This document shows, one piece after another, positions 1-6,305 of a DNA stretch of 7,927 bases. Position 1 is the stretch's first letter. The number at the start of each line of letters is the position of its first letter. Source of the DNA: Spirochaetaceae bacterium (GTDB taxonomy: Bacteria > Spirochaetota > Spirochaetia > SZUA-6 > RPPD01). The position numbers were made by a program, and so were the translations under genes. The stretch spans positions 1 through 7,927 of the forward strand of contig RPPD01000086.1 in assembly GCA_003818675.1 (NCBI GenBank), in the 5' to 3' direction. The notes under the pieces are model-generated. The model ran no database searches. It saw only the letters and a list, made by a program, of their open reading frames with translations, and was not told where the DNA came from.

Positions 1-1346
1 ATTTTGAACTGCGTTACGATATCCTGCAGGTCGCCGTAGCCACCCAGTTTAGTCCGCTTGTCGTCCAGGCTGTATCCGTCCGACTGCATATCGTAAAACC
101 ACACATGTTCTGTTTCACCGCCCTTTGTAAAGATCAGGATCGCGGTGCTCACTCCGGCATATGGCTTGAATACACCGCTCGGCATGGCAATAACCGCCTT
201 CAGCTCGCATTTCTCCACCAGGATTTTTCGCGCCTGGACAAACGCCTTTCCGCTTCCGAAAAGCACACCCTGCGGCACAATCACACCTGCCGTGCCGCCC
301 ATGGTCAAAAGGTTATAGATGTTTTCTACAAACAATAGTTCGGTTTTTGTGGTCTGTAATTGGAGAGATTCGTTTATGTCGCCCTTGTCTATACTGCCGG
401 TAAACGGAGGGTTTGCCATCACAATATTGTAGCGGTTGGCTTCAATGAAGCTTTTGCTTAACGTGTCCTTGTAATCGATATGCGGGGTATCCACCCCGTG
501 CATCATCAGGTTCATCAACCCAAGGCGCACCATGGTCACATCAATATCATAGCCGTACAGACTGTCATTTAATATATTGCTGGTCTTTTGGGTCAACAAC
601 CCGCTCACGCTGTTTCTGATAAACCCGTCTTCATCCGGCGCAAGCTTGTCTTTCTTTTTATCGAGCTGGGTAACCATGTACTGATACGCGCCAAGCAGAA
701 ATCCGCCTGTCCCGCAGGCGGGGTCCGCGATGCGGTTTCCCAGTTTTGGATCCACCAGCTCCGAAATAAGCTTAATGATATGCCGAGGCGTGCGAAACTG
801 GCCGTTCTTGCCCGCTGTGGCGATCTCGGATAACAGCATTTCATAGACATCGCCCTGGATATCCTGAAACGCCTGTCCGCCGGTCTCCGCGTCTTTCTCT
901 ATCTCTGCAAATATTTCCTCAATGGTGGAAATTGCCTCCACCAACAGGGCGGGCTTTGGAATAATAAACACCGCGTTTTTCATATGGTGCGAAAACGGCG
1001 ATTCGGTCCCGTTCAGGTCTTTCAAAAAAGGGAAGACCCTCATCTGCACATGGATGAGCATTTCCTCCGCCTGCATCCGCTTGAATTCGCTCCACCTCAG
1101 TGTTTTTTTATCGATCTTCTCTTTGGTTCCTGGAATCGTAAATTTACCCGCAAACTTTGAGGCATACGGTTTGCCTGTGAACCTGGAATCTTTTATCCGC
1201 TTTAAATCAAGATCATCCAGCCGCTTCATGAAGAGCAGATAGGTAATCTGTTCGATCGCGGTCAGGGGATTGGAGATCCCGCCGCTCCAGAACTTGTTCC
1301 AAAGTTGATCGATCTTCCCCTTAAGCGCGGTGTTGTTTTGTAACAT
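1..1346 (-). CDS. hsdM: Type I restriction-modification DNA methyltransferase subunit HsdM (C-terminus beyond window)
   Basis: This is the methylation subunit of a type I restriction-modification enzyme; the family transfers a methyl group from S-adenosylmethionine to the N6 of adenine at sites chosen by HsdS. The minus-strand frame is open from ATG at 1346 to the window edge, giving 448 residues. The N-terminal part (about residues 8-130, beginning LKGKIDQLWNKFWSGG) matches the helical HsdM N-terminal domain. The catalytic domain follows: GQFRTPRHI at 182-190, the SAM-binding motif DPACGTGGF at 208-216, GYDID soon after 275, and the adenine N6 catalytic motif NPPF at 312-315. Relatives are about 480-520 residues, so a few dozen residues are probably missing at the left edge. 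The ATG lies one base after the hsdR stop, with no strong ribosome site, which suggests translational coupling to hsdR. No internal stop or frameshift is seen. An hsdS gene would be expected further left. Confidence 0.95.
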   Translation of the reverse strand, partial: MLQNNTALKGKIDQLWNKFWSGGISNPLTAIEQITYLLFMKRLDDLDLKRIKDSRFTGKPYASKFAGKFTIPGTKEKIDKKTLRWSEFKRMQAEEMLIHVQMRVFPFLKDLNGTESPFSHHMKNAVFIIPKPALLVEAISTIEEIFAEIEKDAETGGQAFQDIQGDVYEMLLSEIATAGKNGQFRTPRHIIKLISELVDPKLGNRIADPACGTGGFLLGAYQYMVTQLDKKKDKLAPDEDGFIRNSVSGLLTQKTSNILNDSLYGYDIDVTMVRLGLMNLMMHGVDTPHIDYKDTLSKSFIEANRYNIVMANPPFTGSIDKGDINESLQLQTTKTELLFVENIYNLLTMGGTAGVIVPQGVLFGSGKAFVQARKILVEKCELKAVIAMPSGVFKPYAGVSTAILIFTKGGETEHVWFYDMQSDGYSLDDKRTKLGGYGDLQDIVTQFK

Positions 1347-1347
1347 A

Positions 1348-4152
1348 TCAGGATGCCAGCCTTTTCGTCAGTTCTACAATTTCGTTTATTTCTGTGGTCG
1401 TAAACAGGCCCTGAATCCCGTCTTTGTGAATCCTGGTAAAAGGCGATTCAATCAGGTTCTGCTTCTCAACCTGTTCGTTCTCGATTATATACTCTTTTAA
1501 CAATTTTAGGAAATCCAGCTGACGGGTGGTCAGGTTTGTATGGGCATTGATAAACCGTTCAAACGTCTGGCTCACCGTATCCGGAAAGCTCAACAGGCGT
1601 TCTATCCCCAGGATATGCCTGATAAACTGAAGGAATTTCGCTTTTCGATTGTTGTATGCCTGCTGCAAAAGTCTCTCTGTCACATGTGGATGCTCGTCTG
1701 CCAGGACTTCGGCAAGCTCTTCCGCCTCATCCGCATTCACATCTTTGCCTGCCTTGATCTTCTGCAATACCGGATTCTTCCGTAACAACTCGCCAACCAG
1801 CTTTTCAACCATTGCACGGTAGGCCGAGACGCTCACAGCTGAATGCTCAGGGCCAAACTCGACCATCTCCTTGGTTTTAAGCGCATCAACAAGATCCAGT
1901 TTCTCCGGCCCGTTTTGGATATCGTCACCGCGATATTTCATCAGATGGGACAGCTTGTCCGCAATCTCGTCAAAAATACCGTCGGTGGCCTTTGCCCAAA
2001 AATGGTTTGTCTGCGCTTGTTTGATGATCTCTTCCTGCCGTGCTACGATATTTACCGACAAAGGCAATTCCCCTATCACCTCGACTATGCTGTCCTTTAA
2101 TGTCTCAAACTTTTCTTTTTCATCACGGAGTCTTGCCAGGGATGTCTCCAGAAGGTCTTTTTGAAACCGCATGGCTTTAAAATCCTTTTGGGACACCGTT
2201 CTGAAAAGCGGCTTGATGGCCGTGCGCAGAAATTCCATCTTTTTGTGATTCAGTTTCGTCCAGTAGTTCTCATTGCGTATCGCATCCAGGTCCGTGGCCG
2301 CTTCATGGATTACAACCGAGTTCTGCGGCAGCTCATCTATCTGCGCGCGCAGTTTCGCGATCTCTTTTTCCGCTATGTCTGTATGTCCTTTGTCGAGAGC
2401 TGTTTCTATCTTGTCCATCCGTACACCCGCGAACCGCACCGGAAGCGGGATCTGCACAGGCGTATCCTTGCCCTTTGGTTTGAGCTTGAAATACTCAAAG
2501 TTGTCCCAGCAGTCAAGGATTAAAAATATGTCTTTTTTTGTGCACCAGGGTTTCAGCTTCGCGGGCTCCAACAACCGGGTTCCCCGGCCGATCATCTGCC
2601 AGAACTTTGTATACGAGTACACCGGCTTGGCAAATACCAGGTTTACCAGCTCATGGATGTCGATCCCCGTATCAAGCATATCAACACTCAGGGCAATCCG
2701 AGGCAGATTGTTGTTTTTGAACTGGTCAAATAGCCCGCCCTTGCCATACACCCGCGGATCATCGGAGACTAAAACCTTCGCAAGCTCACCCTTGTACTCC
2801 GGGTAGAGTGTATCGATAATCTGTTCCATTCTGCGCGCGTGGGATATGGACGTGCAGAAAAAGATGGTTTTCCCGGGCAACACACCGTCAGCGTCCTTTA
2901 TGCACTCTTCCATATACTCTTTTACTATAAGAGCGTTGGTTCCTCTATTTGTAACTGTCTTTTCGATCTCGGTTCCTTCAAAATTGATTTCCTCGATGTC
3001 TTTGCCTTCAAGAATCAGTTTTTTCTGGTCTTCAAGCGTTATCGTGCGCTTTGATATCCCCTCATCCTGAAACCGGGTGTGAATTTTCATGACCTGAAAT
3101 CCGCATAAATACGGCGGCACATTTGTCACGGCCTCCTCGTATGTGTAGGCGAACGTGGGCACTCCGTCATCGCAGTTGAACAGTTTGAAAGTGTTGTGGT
3201 CTATTATATCCGTAGGTGTTGCAGTAAGCCCCAGACTGATCGCCTTGAAATAATCCAGCACTTCCTGATATGTGTTATATATAGACCGATGACTCTCATC
3301 TATGACAAGCAAATCAAAAAAGTGTGGAGATAAGTTTATGCTTTCATCGCGTATTATATTGAGCATTGTTGGATAGGTTGCTACATAAATGCGCCGGTCT
3401 TTTGATATTGTTGTTTCACCCGGCTTCGGCCATCTCGGCTCGTTGGGCAGGTGCTCTTTGAATGCATCAAGAGCCTGCTGGCGGAGTGCAATGCGGTCTA
3501 CCAGAAACAGAACCCTCTGGGCATACCCCGCGCGCATAAGCGCGTCGACCAGTGCAATACAGGTACGTGTTTTCCCGGTTCCTGTGGCCATAACCATAAG
3601 AAAATTCCGGCGACAGGCTTCAATGCCTTCCATGACAGACCGTATCGCACGGATCTGGTAGTCCCTGCCGGCTATCTGTGTATTGATGAGCTCGGAAACC
3701 AGCGGTTTTTTGTTCTCACGGATATGCGAATATCGCTCAAGGTCATCGCGGGTGGGGAATCCCACTACTTTTCGCGGTGGATAGTTCTCCAAGTCCCAGA
3801 AATAAATCTCTAAACCATTTGTATAAAAGCAGAAGGGCAGCTGGCCGCCGAGTTCTTTTTGAATGTTATAGCAGTACTGCTTAGCCTGTTCACGCCCAAG
3901 CTCCGCGTCCTTTGATGTTTTTTTTGCCTCAACCACAGCAAGGGGTTTCCCGTCTCTGCCCAGAAGAACATAATCTGAAAACTGGAATCCATCATATTCC
4001 GTTGGAGGGATTGAAATATCTTTGGGTGAATCAACAGTGATGGAAAATTCTTGTGTCACTTGCGATAGATTATTAACATCCCACCCTGATTTGAGCAGTT
4101 TATTATTAATTAGCACCCTTCGTGTCTCTGCTTCCGTCTTCACTAATGCCAA
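1348..4152 (-). CDS. hsdR: Type I restriction endonuclease subunit HsdR (nuclease plus SF2 translocase)
   Basis: This 934-residue protein is the restriction subunit: in the family it translocates DNA using ATP and cuts at a distance from unmethylated sites, in complex with HsdM and HsdS. An N-terminal PD-(D/E)XK nuclease is visible, with D60, E75-A-K77 and the type I signature QAKQYC at 89-94. The SF2 motor follows: Walker A ATGTGKT at 189-195, Walker B DESH at 285-288, motif III TATP at 310-313, DTGIDI at 494-499 and motif VI QMIGRGTRL at 519-527. The charged helical C-terminal third (about 600-934) should contact the methylase; it looks like the EcoEI-type C-terminal domain, but I could not confirm this. 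All catalytic motifs are intact. The first usable start is TTG at 4152, with an in-frame TGA 12 codons before it region-wise and no ATG before residue 173; GTG at codon 4 is an alternative. The ribosome site is weak. hsdM follows after one base. Confidence 0.96.
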   Translation of the reverse strand: MALVKTEAETRRVLINNKLLKSGWDVNNLSQVTQEFSITVDSPKDISIPPTEYDGFQFSDYVLLGRDGKPLAVVEAKKTSKDAELGREQAKQYCYNIQKELGGQLPFCFYTNGLEIYFWDLENYPPRKVVGFPTRDDLERYSHIRENKKPLVSELINTQIAGRDYQIRAIRSVMEGIEACRRNFLMVMATGTGKTRTCIALVDALMRAGYAQRVLFLVDRIALRQQALDAFKEHLPNEPRWPKPGETTISKDRRIYVATYPTMLNIIRDESINLSPHFFDLLVIDESHRSIYNTYQEVLDYFKAISLGLTATPTDIIDHNTFKLFNCDDGVPTFAYTYEEAVTNVPPYLCGFQVMKIHTRFQDEGISKRTITLEDQKKLILEGKDIEEINFEGTEIEKTVTNRGTNALIVKEYMEECIKDADGVLPGKTIFFCTSISHARRMEQIIDTLYPEYKGELAKVLVSDDPRVYGKGGLFDQFKNNNLPRIALSVDMLDTGIDIHELVNLVFAKPVYSYTKFWQMIGRGTRLLEPAKLKPWCTKKDIFLILDCWDNFEYFKLKPKGKDTPVQIPLPVRFAGVRMDKIETALDKGHTDIAEKEIAKLRAQIDELPQNSVVIHEAATDLDAIRNENYWTKLNHKKMEFLRTAIKPLFRTVSQKDFKAMRFQKDLLETSLARLRDEKEKFETLKDSIVEVIGELPLSVNIVARQEEIIKQAQTNHFWAKATDGIFDEIADKLSHLMKYRGDDIQNGPEKLDLVDALKTKEMVEFGPEHSAVSVSAYRAMVEKLVGELLRKNPVLQKIKAGKDVNADEAEELAEVLADEHPHVTERLLQQAYNNRKAKFLQFIRHILGIERLLSFPDTVSQTFERFINAHTNLTTRQLDFLKLLKEYIIENEQVEKQNLIESPFTRIHKDGIQGLFTTTEINEIVELTKRLAS

Positions 4153-4205
4153 TTTTACGCCATACCCGTAGGTGGATCAACGGTTTTTATGTGAATTTTG
4201 TATTA

Positions 4206-4211
4206 ATTATA
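4206..4211 (-). promoter_or_regulatory. Possible -10 box for hsdR-hsdM
   Basis: The minus strand reads TATAAT here, a perfect sigma-70 -10 box, in the 108-base gap between the NYN gene and hsdR. Transcription would begin near 4199, leaving an untranslated leader of about 47 bases. At 16-18 bases upstream there is no good -35 box (GCTATT at spacing 17), so this would be a weak or activator-dependent promoter. It is the only good candidate in the gap. Read-through from the NYN gene is the alternative, as no terminator is visible between the two genes. Confidence 0.3.
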
Positions 4212-4260
4212 GGGCATCGCCGTGGACAAATAGCGGGTAGGGTTATTGAGATTATTTAAT

Positions 4261-4887
4261 TTACCATCTTACAGGTTTTGTAATTTTACCGGTTTTATCA
4301 TGGAGTATAATTGGAAATTGGCAGGCGGCAAGAGCCCTTTGGCGAATTTGTTTTTGAAATAGTGCATATTTGCCAAGTTCTCTGCTCTGTATTTTTTGAG
4401 GGTTCAAGATTCCAATTTTTTTCCCTAATTCGTTTTTTATTATCCTGAGAGCTTCAGAAAGGTCAGAATCATTTGAAACCAGTACTGCAAGATCATAATT
4501 GTCCTTATATGCATCATGAAGCATATGAACTGCAATATTGACATCTGACTTTTTTTCTTCTGTTTTTATAACACGGACGAATCCTGTACTGCCAGCAAGA
4601 GGCATATTTACTTCATGGGACAAAAAATGGCCATAGATAATTTCTATGTGCGGAATTGTCTTTAGTGCACGGATATAAATCTGCTGCCGAACGCCTTGAT
4701 CAGGATCCTTTGGTCTTGGCTTCACAATTGCAGTAAAATATTTAATTTTTAGTATATTGTTGGTTTTAGCACTCAAATAGGCCCTGCAGAGAGCATCAAG
4801 ATCAAGCCACTTGTACGGGGTTCCCTTAACTTGCCCATAGTACAGGTTGAATCCGTCGATATAAATATAGGTTCGAAGGAGATCCAC
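4261..4887 (-). CDS. NYN domain (PIN-like, LabA/DUF88-type) putative ribonuclease
   Basis: This 208-residue protein consists almost entirely of an NYN domain, a PIN-like fold that binds metal and in characterised relatives cuts RNA. The diagnostic acidic positions are present: IDGFNLYYG with D11 and N14 near the N-terminus, TEEKKSDVNIAVHML with E110/E111, K113 and D115, and LVSNDSDLSEAL with D140 and D142. A basic tail (residues 180-208, ending KITKPVRW) could touch nucleic acid. Translation starts at GTG 4887, supported by GGAG at 4896-4899 eight bases upstream; an in-frame TAA two codons before it rules out a longer protein. A strong intrinsic terminator lies immediately upstream of the ribosome site, so expression probably depends on read-through. 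The gene is visibly richer in A+T than hsdR/hsdM (about 30-38% G+C on several hand-counted lines against 50-55% on hsdM lines), suggesting separate ancestry. The substrate is unknown; its place beside hsdR suggests a defence role, but that is inference. Confidence 0.9.
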   Translation of the reverse strand: MDLLRTYIYIDGFNLYYGQVKGTPYKWLDLDALCRAYLSAKTNNILKIKYFTAIVKPRPKDPDQGVRQQIYIRALKTIPHIEIIYGHFLSHEVNMPLAGSTGFVRVIKTEEKKSDVNIAVHMLHDAYKDNYDLAVLVSNDSDLSEALRIIKNELGKKIGILNPQKIQSRELGKYALFQKQIRQRALAACQFPIILHDKTGKITKPVRW

Positions 4888-4899
4888 TTTTTATACTCC

Positions 4900-4940
4900 A
4901 AAAAAAGCAAGCGGAAACACCCTGTGGGTGTTTCCGCTGC
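4900..4940 (-). terminator. Strong intrinsic terminator / attenuator directly before the NYN gene
   Basis: On the minus strand a 13-bp perfect stem (AGCGGAAACACCC, loop ACA, then its complement; plus-strand arms 4910-4922 and 4926-4938) is followed after three bases by seven T residues (4906-4900). A further GC/GC pair extends the stem past one bulged base. This is a textbook factor-independent terminator for leftward transcription. It lies 134 bases past the GxxExxY stop and could end that transcript. The NYN ribosome site GGAG (4899-4896) starts right after the last T, leaving no room for a promoter between terminator and start codon, so it may act as an attenuator for the NYN gene. Confidence 0.85.
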
Positions 4941-4941
4941 G

Positions 4942-4962
4942 CCCGCTGCCGAAGCAAACGGG
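4942..4962 (-). promoter_or_regulatory. UUCG-tetraloop hairpin stacked in front of the terminator
   Basis: The minus-strand RNA can form CCCG-U-UUGC, loop UUCG, then GCAG-CGGG: eight base pairs (one of them U-G) with one bulged U and a very stable C(UUCG)G loop. It is separated from the terminator stem by only three bases. Its 3' arm contains GCAGCGG (plus strand 4943-4949), which is repeated at the start of the terminator's 5' arm (plus strand 4934-4940), so the two could compete for the same partner. No known riboswitch class is recognised. Confidence 0.45.
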
Positions 4963-5071
4963 GTGATATCTTTATAAGATCGGTGTTTTTCACCATGTTG
5001 TCAAGACCTCCGTAGTTTTTTCCTATTTTCAAGTGAAATGGGTCAAAAACGGCGGTTTTCACCCCTCACAC

Positions 5072-5449
5072 TCACCCTGAACACACGAACCGCTTCCAAA
5101 CCACCGACACGCTGTTGAAGTTGATAAGGTACCCGACCGGTATTTTGGACAGCTTCAGATAGTTGATGAGCTGTGCGGTCATAAGCTCATTGAGGGCCTG
5201 CACCGCTTTAATTTCAAGGGTGACCTTGTTGTCTACAACCAGGTCTGCGACGTAGCCGCCGATAATATCCCCTTTGTAGTTAAGGGGATATACTTTTTGC
5301 CTTTCAAAGGGGATATCTGAATGCCTGAATTCCCAGCAGAGGGCTTCCTCATACGCGGACTCAAGCAGTCCCGGGCCGAGGTTCTTGTGAACCTGAAACA
5401 CGAGGCTCATGATCTTGTAGCTGAGTTCCTTGTGAATTATGTCTGCCAT
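5072..5449 (-). CDS. GxxExxY family protein (PD-(D/E)XK-like)
   Basis: This 125-residue protein carries the family signature in GPGLLESAYEEAL: G27, E30 and Y33. It also has PD-(D/E)XK-type residues in ADLVVDNKVTLEIKA, namely D69 and E79-I-K81, followed by the conserved TAQLINYLKL helix (Q93, Y97) and GYLINF. The family is widespread, often in multiple copies per genome, and is considered a possible nuclease relative with no settled biochemical role. The start at ATG 5449 is chosen because AGGAGG (5455-5460) stands five bases upstream; the frame continues upstream to a TTG at 5542, but that extension looks like non-coding sequence and would ignore the ideal ribosome site. Length is normal for the family (about 120-130). 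The upstream region carries AATTCGTG tandem repeats and an inverted copy of this gene's start region. All key residues are present, so it is not obviously decayed. Confidence 0.93.
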   Translation of the reverse strand: MADIIHKELSYKIMSLVFQVHKNLGPGLLESAYEEALCWEFRHSDIPFERQKVYPLNYKGDIIGGYVADLVVDNKVTLEIKAVQALNELMTAQLINYLKLSKIPVGYLINFNSVSVVWKRFVCSG

Positions 5450-5568
5450 ACTAACCTCCTGATACTTTTGAGTGGATTCTTTTTGGAGCTTTTGCCCCTC
5501 ACAACCCCAGGGGTTAAAGCGAGAAAAAGAATCCCAAACCAAATCATTCAGGAGGCGGTTATGGCAGA
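5442..5568. repeat. Inverted repeat of a ribosome site and start codon
   Basis: The element TCAGGAGG-N5-ATGGCAGA occurs on the minus strand at 5462-5442, where it starts the GxxExxY gene, and on the plus strand at 5548-5568. The arms are 21 bases with 16 fixed identical positions, pointing away from each other across 85 bases. The plus-strand copy opens a frame that stops after four codons (ATG GCA GAT AAC TGA), so it makes no protein. It looks like the residue of a duplicated or inverted gene start. Confidence 0.6.
5455..5460 (-). promoter_or_regulatory. Ribosome binding site that fixes the GxxExxY start
   Basis: The minus strand reads AGGAGG five bases before ATG 5449. It is the strongest ribosome site in the window and decides for the 125-residue form over the longer TTG-initiated frame. 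Confidence 0.85.
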
Positions 5569-5607
5569 TAACTGAACAGGTCTCCGGGATCTTACCCTTA
5601 ATCTCCT

Positions 5608-5635
5608 AATTCGTGTCAATTCGTGTAATTCGTGG
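5608..5635. repeat. Tandem AATTCGTG repeat, three units
   Basis: Three consecutive units read AATTCGTGTC, AATTCGTGT and AATTCGTGG, with periods of 10 and 9 bases, close to one helical turn. On the minus strand they read as CACGAATT units and end in TTGACA next to the third copy. They sit about 160 bases upstream of the GxxExxY start. They may be a protein-binding array or a remnant of a dispersed intergenic repeat; three units are too few for a CRISPR and there are no spacers. Confidence 0.75.
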
Positions 5636-5704
5636 TTTCATCATTTTCTTGAATGGAGGTATCACATGAACAGCTTACAAGGAATCAGCCCTGATCCCAA
5701 TTAG

Positions 5705-5731
5705 CGTAAATCGTACCCTTCAGAGGTTTAC
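5705..5731. repeat. 27-base direct repeat, left copy
   Basis: Matches 6411-6437 at 24 of 27 positions, including 17 identical bases in a row (CGTAAATCGTACCCTTC). It begins eight bases beyond the DUF4256 stop codon. The pair brackets the DUF4256 gene in the same orientation. Confidence 0.8.
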
Positions 5732-5738
5732 CTTATTC

Positions 5739-6305
5739 TCAGACCCTTAGCGAGCCGCGGAACCCTCTGACGCCATAGTAAGATTCTGCACCGTTGTGAT
5801 ACACAAAGACATGGTCGTAGCGACGATCACAAAAGAGAGCGCCACCGAGTTGTCTGATCGCAGCGGGTGTTTTTACCCAGCTGGACGTTTTAGTATCGAA
5901 ATTTCCAAGTTTCTGTAACTCCCGATATTGATCTTCTGTCAAAAGCTCAATGCCCATGGCCGCTGCCATATGAATTGCGCTATTTTCCGGTTTATGTTCC
6001 TTCCTTGATTCCAGTGCTTCATGATCATAACAAATATTTCTACGGCCTTTAGGACTTTCCGCTGAACAATCATAAAAAAAGTATTCGCCGGTTTTTTTAT
6101 CATAATCAACAACATCCGGTTCACCGCCGGTTCCTTCCATTTCATTGATTGACCATAGTTTATCAGTATTAGCTTCCAGTTTTGCCTGTATTTTAGCCCA
6201 CTCAAGACCTTTATGACGGTTCATGTAATTATCAAAACGGGCTTTCAATATTCTGAGTAATTTTTCACATTGTTCCGGTGTCAATTTCTTATTACTATTT
6301 TTCAA
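5739..6305 (-). CDS. DUF4256 domain-containing protein
   Basis: This 188-residue protein matches my knowledge of the DUF4256 family along its whole length: LTPEQCEKLLRILKARF near the start, RHKGLEWAKIQAKLEAN, then NEMEGTGGEPDVV, EYFFYDCSAESPKGRR, AAAMGIELLTEDQYRELQKLG, SSWVKTP, GGALFCDRRYDHVFVYHNGAESYY and a C-terminal RGFRGSLRV. The function is unknown. Invariant-looking Cys, His, Asp and Arg residues (DCSAES, CDRRYD, YHNGAESYY) suggest an enzyme, but no catalytic mechanism can be named. It has no signal peptide or membrane segment, so it is probably cytoplasmic. The start is TTG at 6305, since an in-frame TAA lies seven codons upstream and the first ATG (residue 28) would remove the conserved LTPEQ helix. 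AAGGG ten bases or so upstream may serve as a ribosome site. The gene stands alone between two 27-base direct repeats. Confidence 0.9.
   Translation of the reverse strand: MKNSNKKLTPEQCEKLLRILKARFDNYMNRHKGLEWAKIQAKLEANTDKLWSINEMEGTGGEPDVVDYDKKTGEYFFYDCSAESPKGRRNICYDHEALESRKEHKPENSAIHMAAAMGIELLTEDQYRELQKLGNFDTKTSSWVKTPAAIRQLGGALFCDRRYDHVFVYHNGAESYYGVRGFRGSLRV

Larger units (their letters stand above)
4826..4996 (-). other. Possible leader ORF running through the terminator into the NYN start
   Basis: An ATG at 4996 is preceded by GGAGG (plus strand 5007-5011, ten-base spacing) and opens a 56-codon frame. It starts MVKNTDLIKISPRLL, crosses both hairpins and ends 62 bases inside the NYN gene, in a different frame from it. 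Ribosomes on it would disrupt the terminator stem, which could couple leader translation to NYN expression. The predicted peptide resembles no family I know and its basic middle (RQRAQRKH) is largely the hairpin sequence, so it may be chance. The same frame is open back to a GTG at 5062. Confidence 0.18.
5450..5738. other. Gene-free region between the DUF4256 and GxxExxY genes
   Basis: This 289-base stretch has no convincing gene on either strand. It holds the GxxExxY ribosome site, a short palindrome AACCCC-A-GGGGTT (5503-5515), the inverted start-region copy (5548-5568), three AATTCGTG units (5608-5635), a hairpin GGAATCAG-CC-CTGATCCC with one mismatch (5681-5698), and one copy of the 27-base direct repeat (5705-5731). 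A minus-strand TTGACA falls within the tandem repeat and could be a -35 box for GxxExxY, with TAAGAT 19 bases on, but the spacing is long. A plus-strand GGAGGT followed by a 12-codon frame (5666-5704) is noted but not called. Confidence 0.6.

Noticed and set aside
2273..2806. Plus-strand open frame of 177 codons inside hsdR
   Set aside because: Antisense to well-conserved helicase motifs, serine/arginine-rich translation and no initiation signal.
4155..4163. Two-codon upstream frame (ATG GCG TAA) just before the hsdR start
   Set aside because: Such minimal frames are common by chance and there is no ribosome site in front of it.
4971..5004. TTGACA plus TATAAA on the minus strand as a promoter for the NYN leader
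   Set aside because: The spacer is 22 bases, too long for a sigma-70 promoter, and better-spaced -10 boxes are absent.
5503..5515. AACCCC-A-GGGGTT palindrome
   Set aside because: Only six bases per arm with no T-run; could be an operator but nothing supports more than chance.
5450..5542. N-terminal extension of the GxxExxY protein from TTG 5542
   Set aside because: The AGGAGG site five bases before ATG 5449 and the usual family length favour the shorter form; the extension has no recognisable sequence.
5608..5635. CRISPR array
   Set aside because: The units are 9-10 bases, contiguous and without spacers.
5666..5704. Twelve-codon plus-strand frame (MNSLQGISPDPN) after GGAGGT
   Set aside because: Very short, within a repeat-bearing intergenic region, with no support beyond a ribosome-like sequence.
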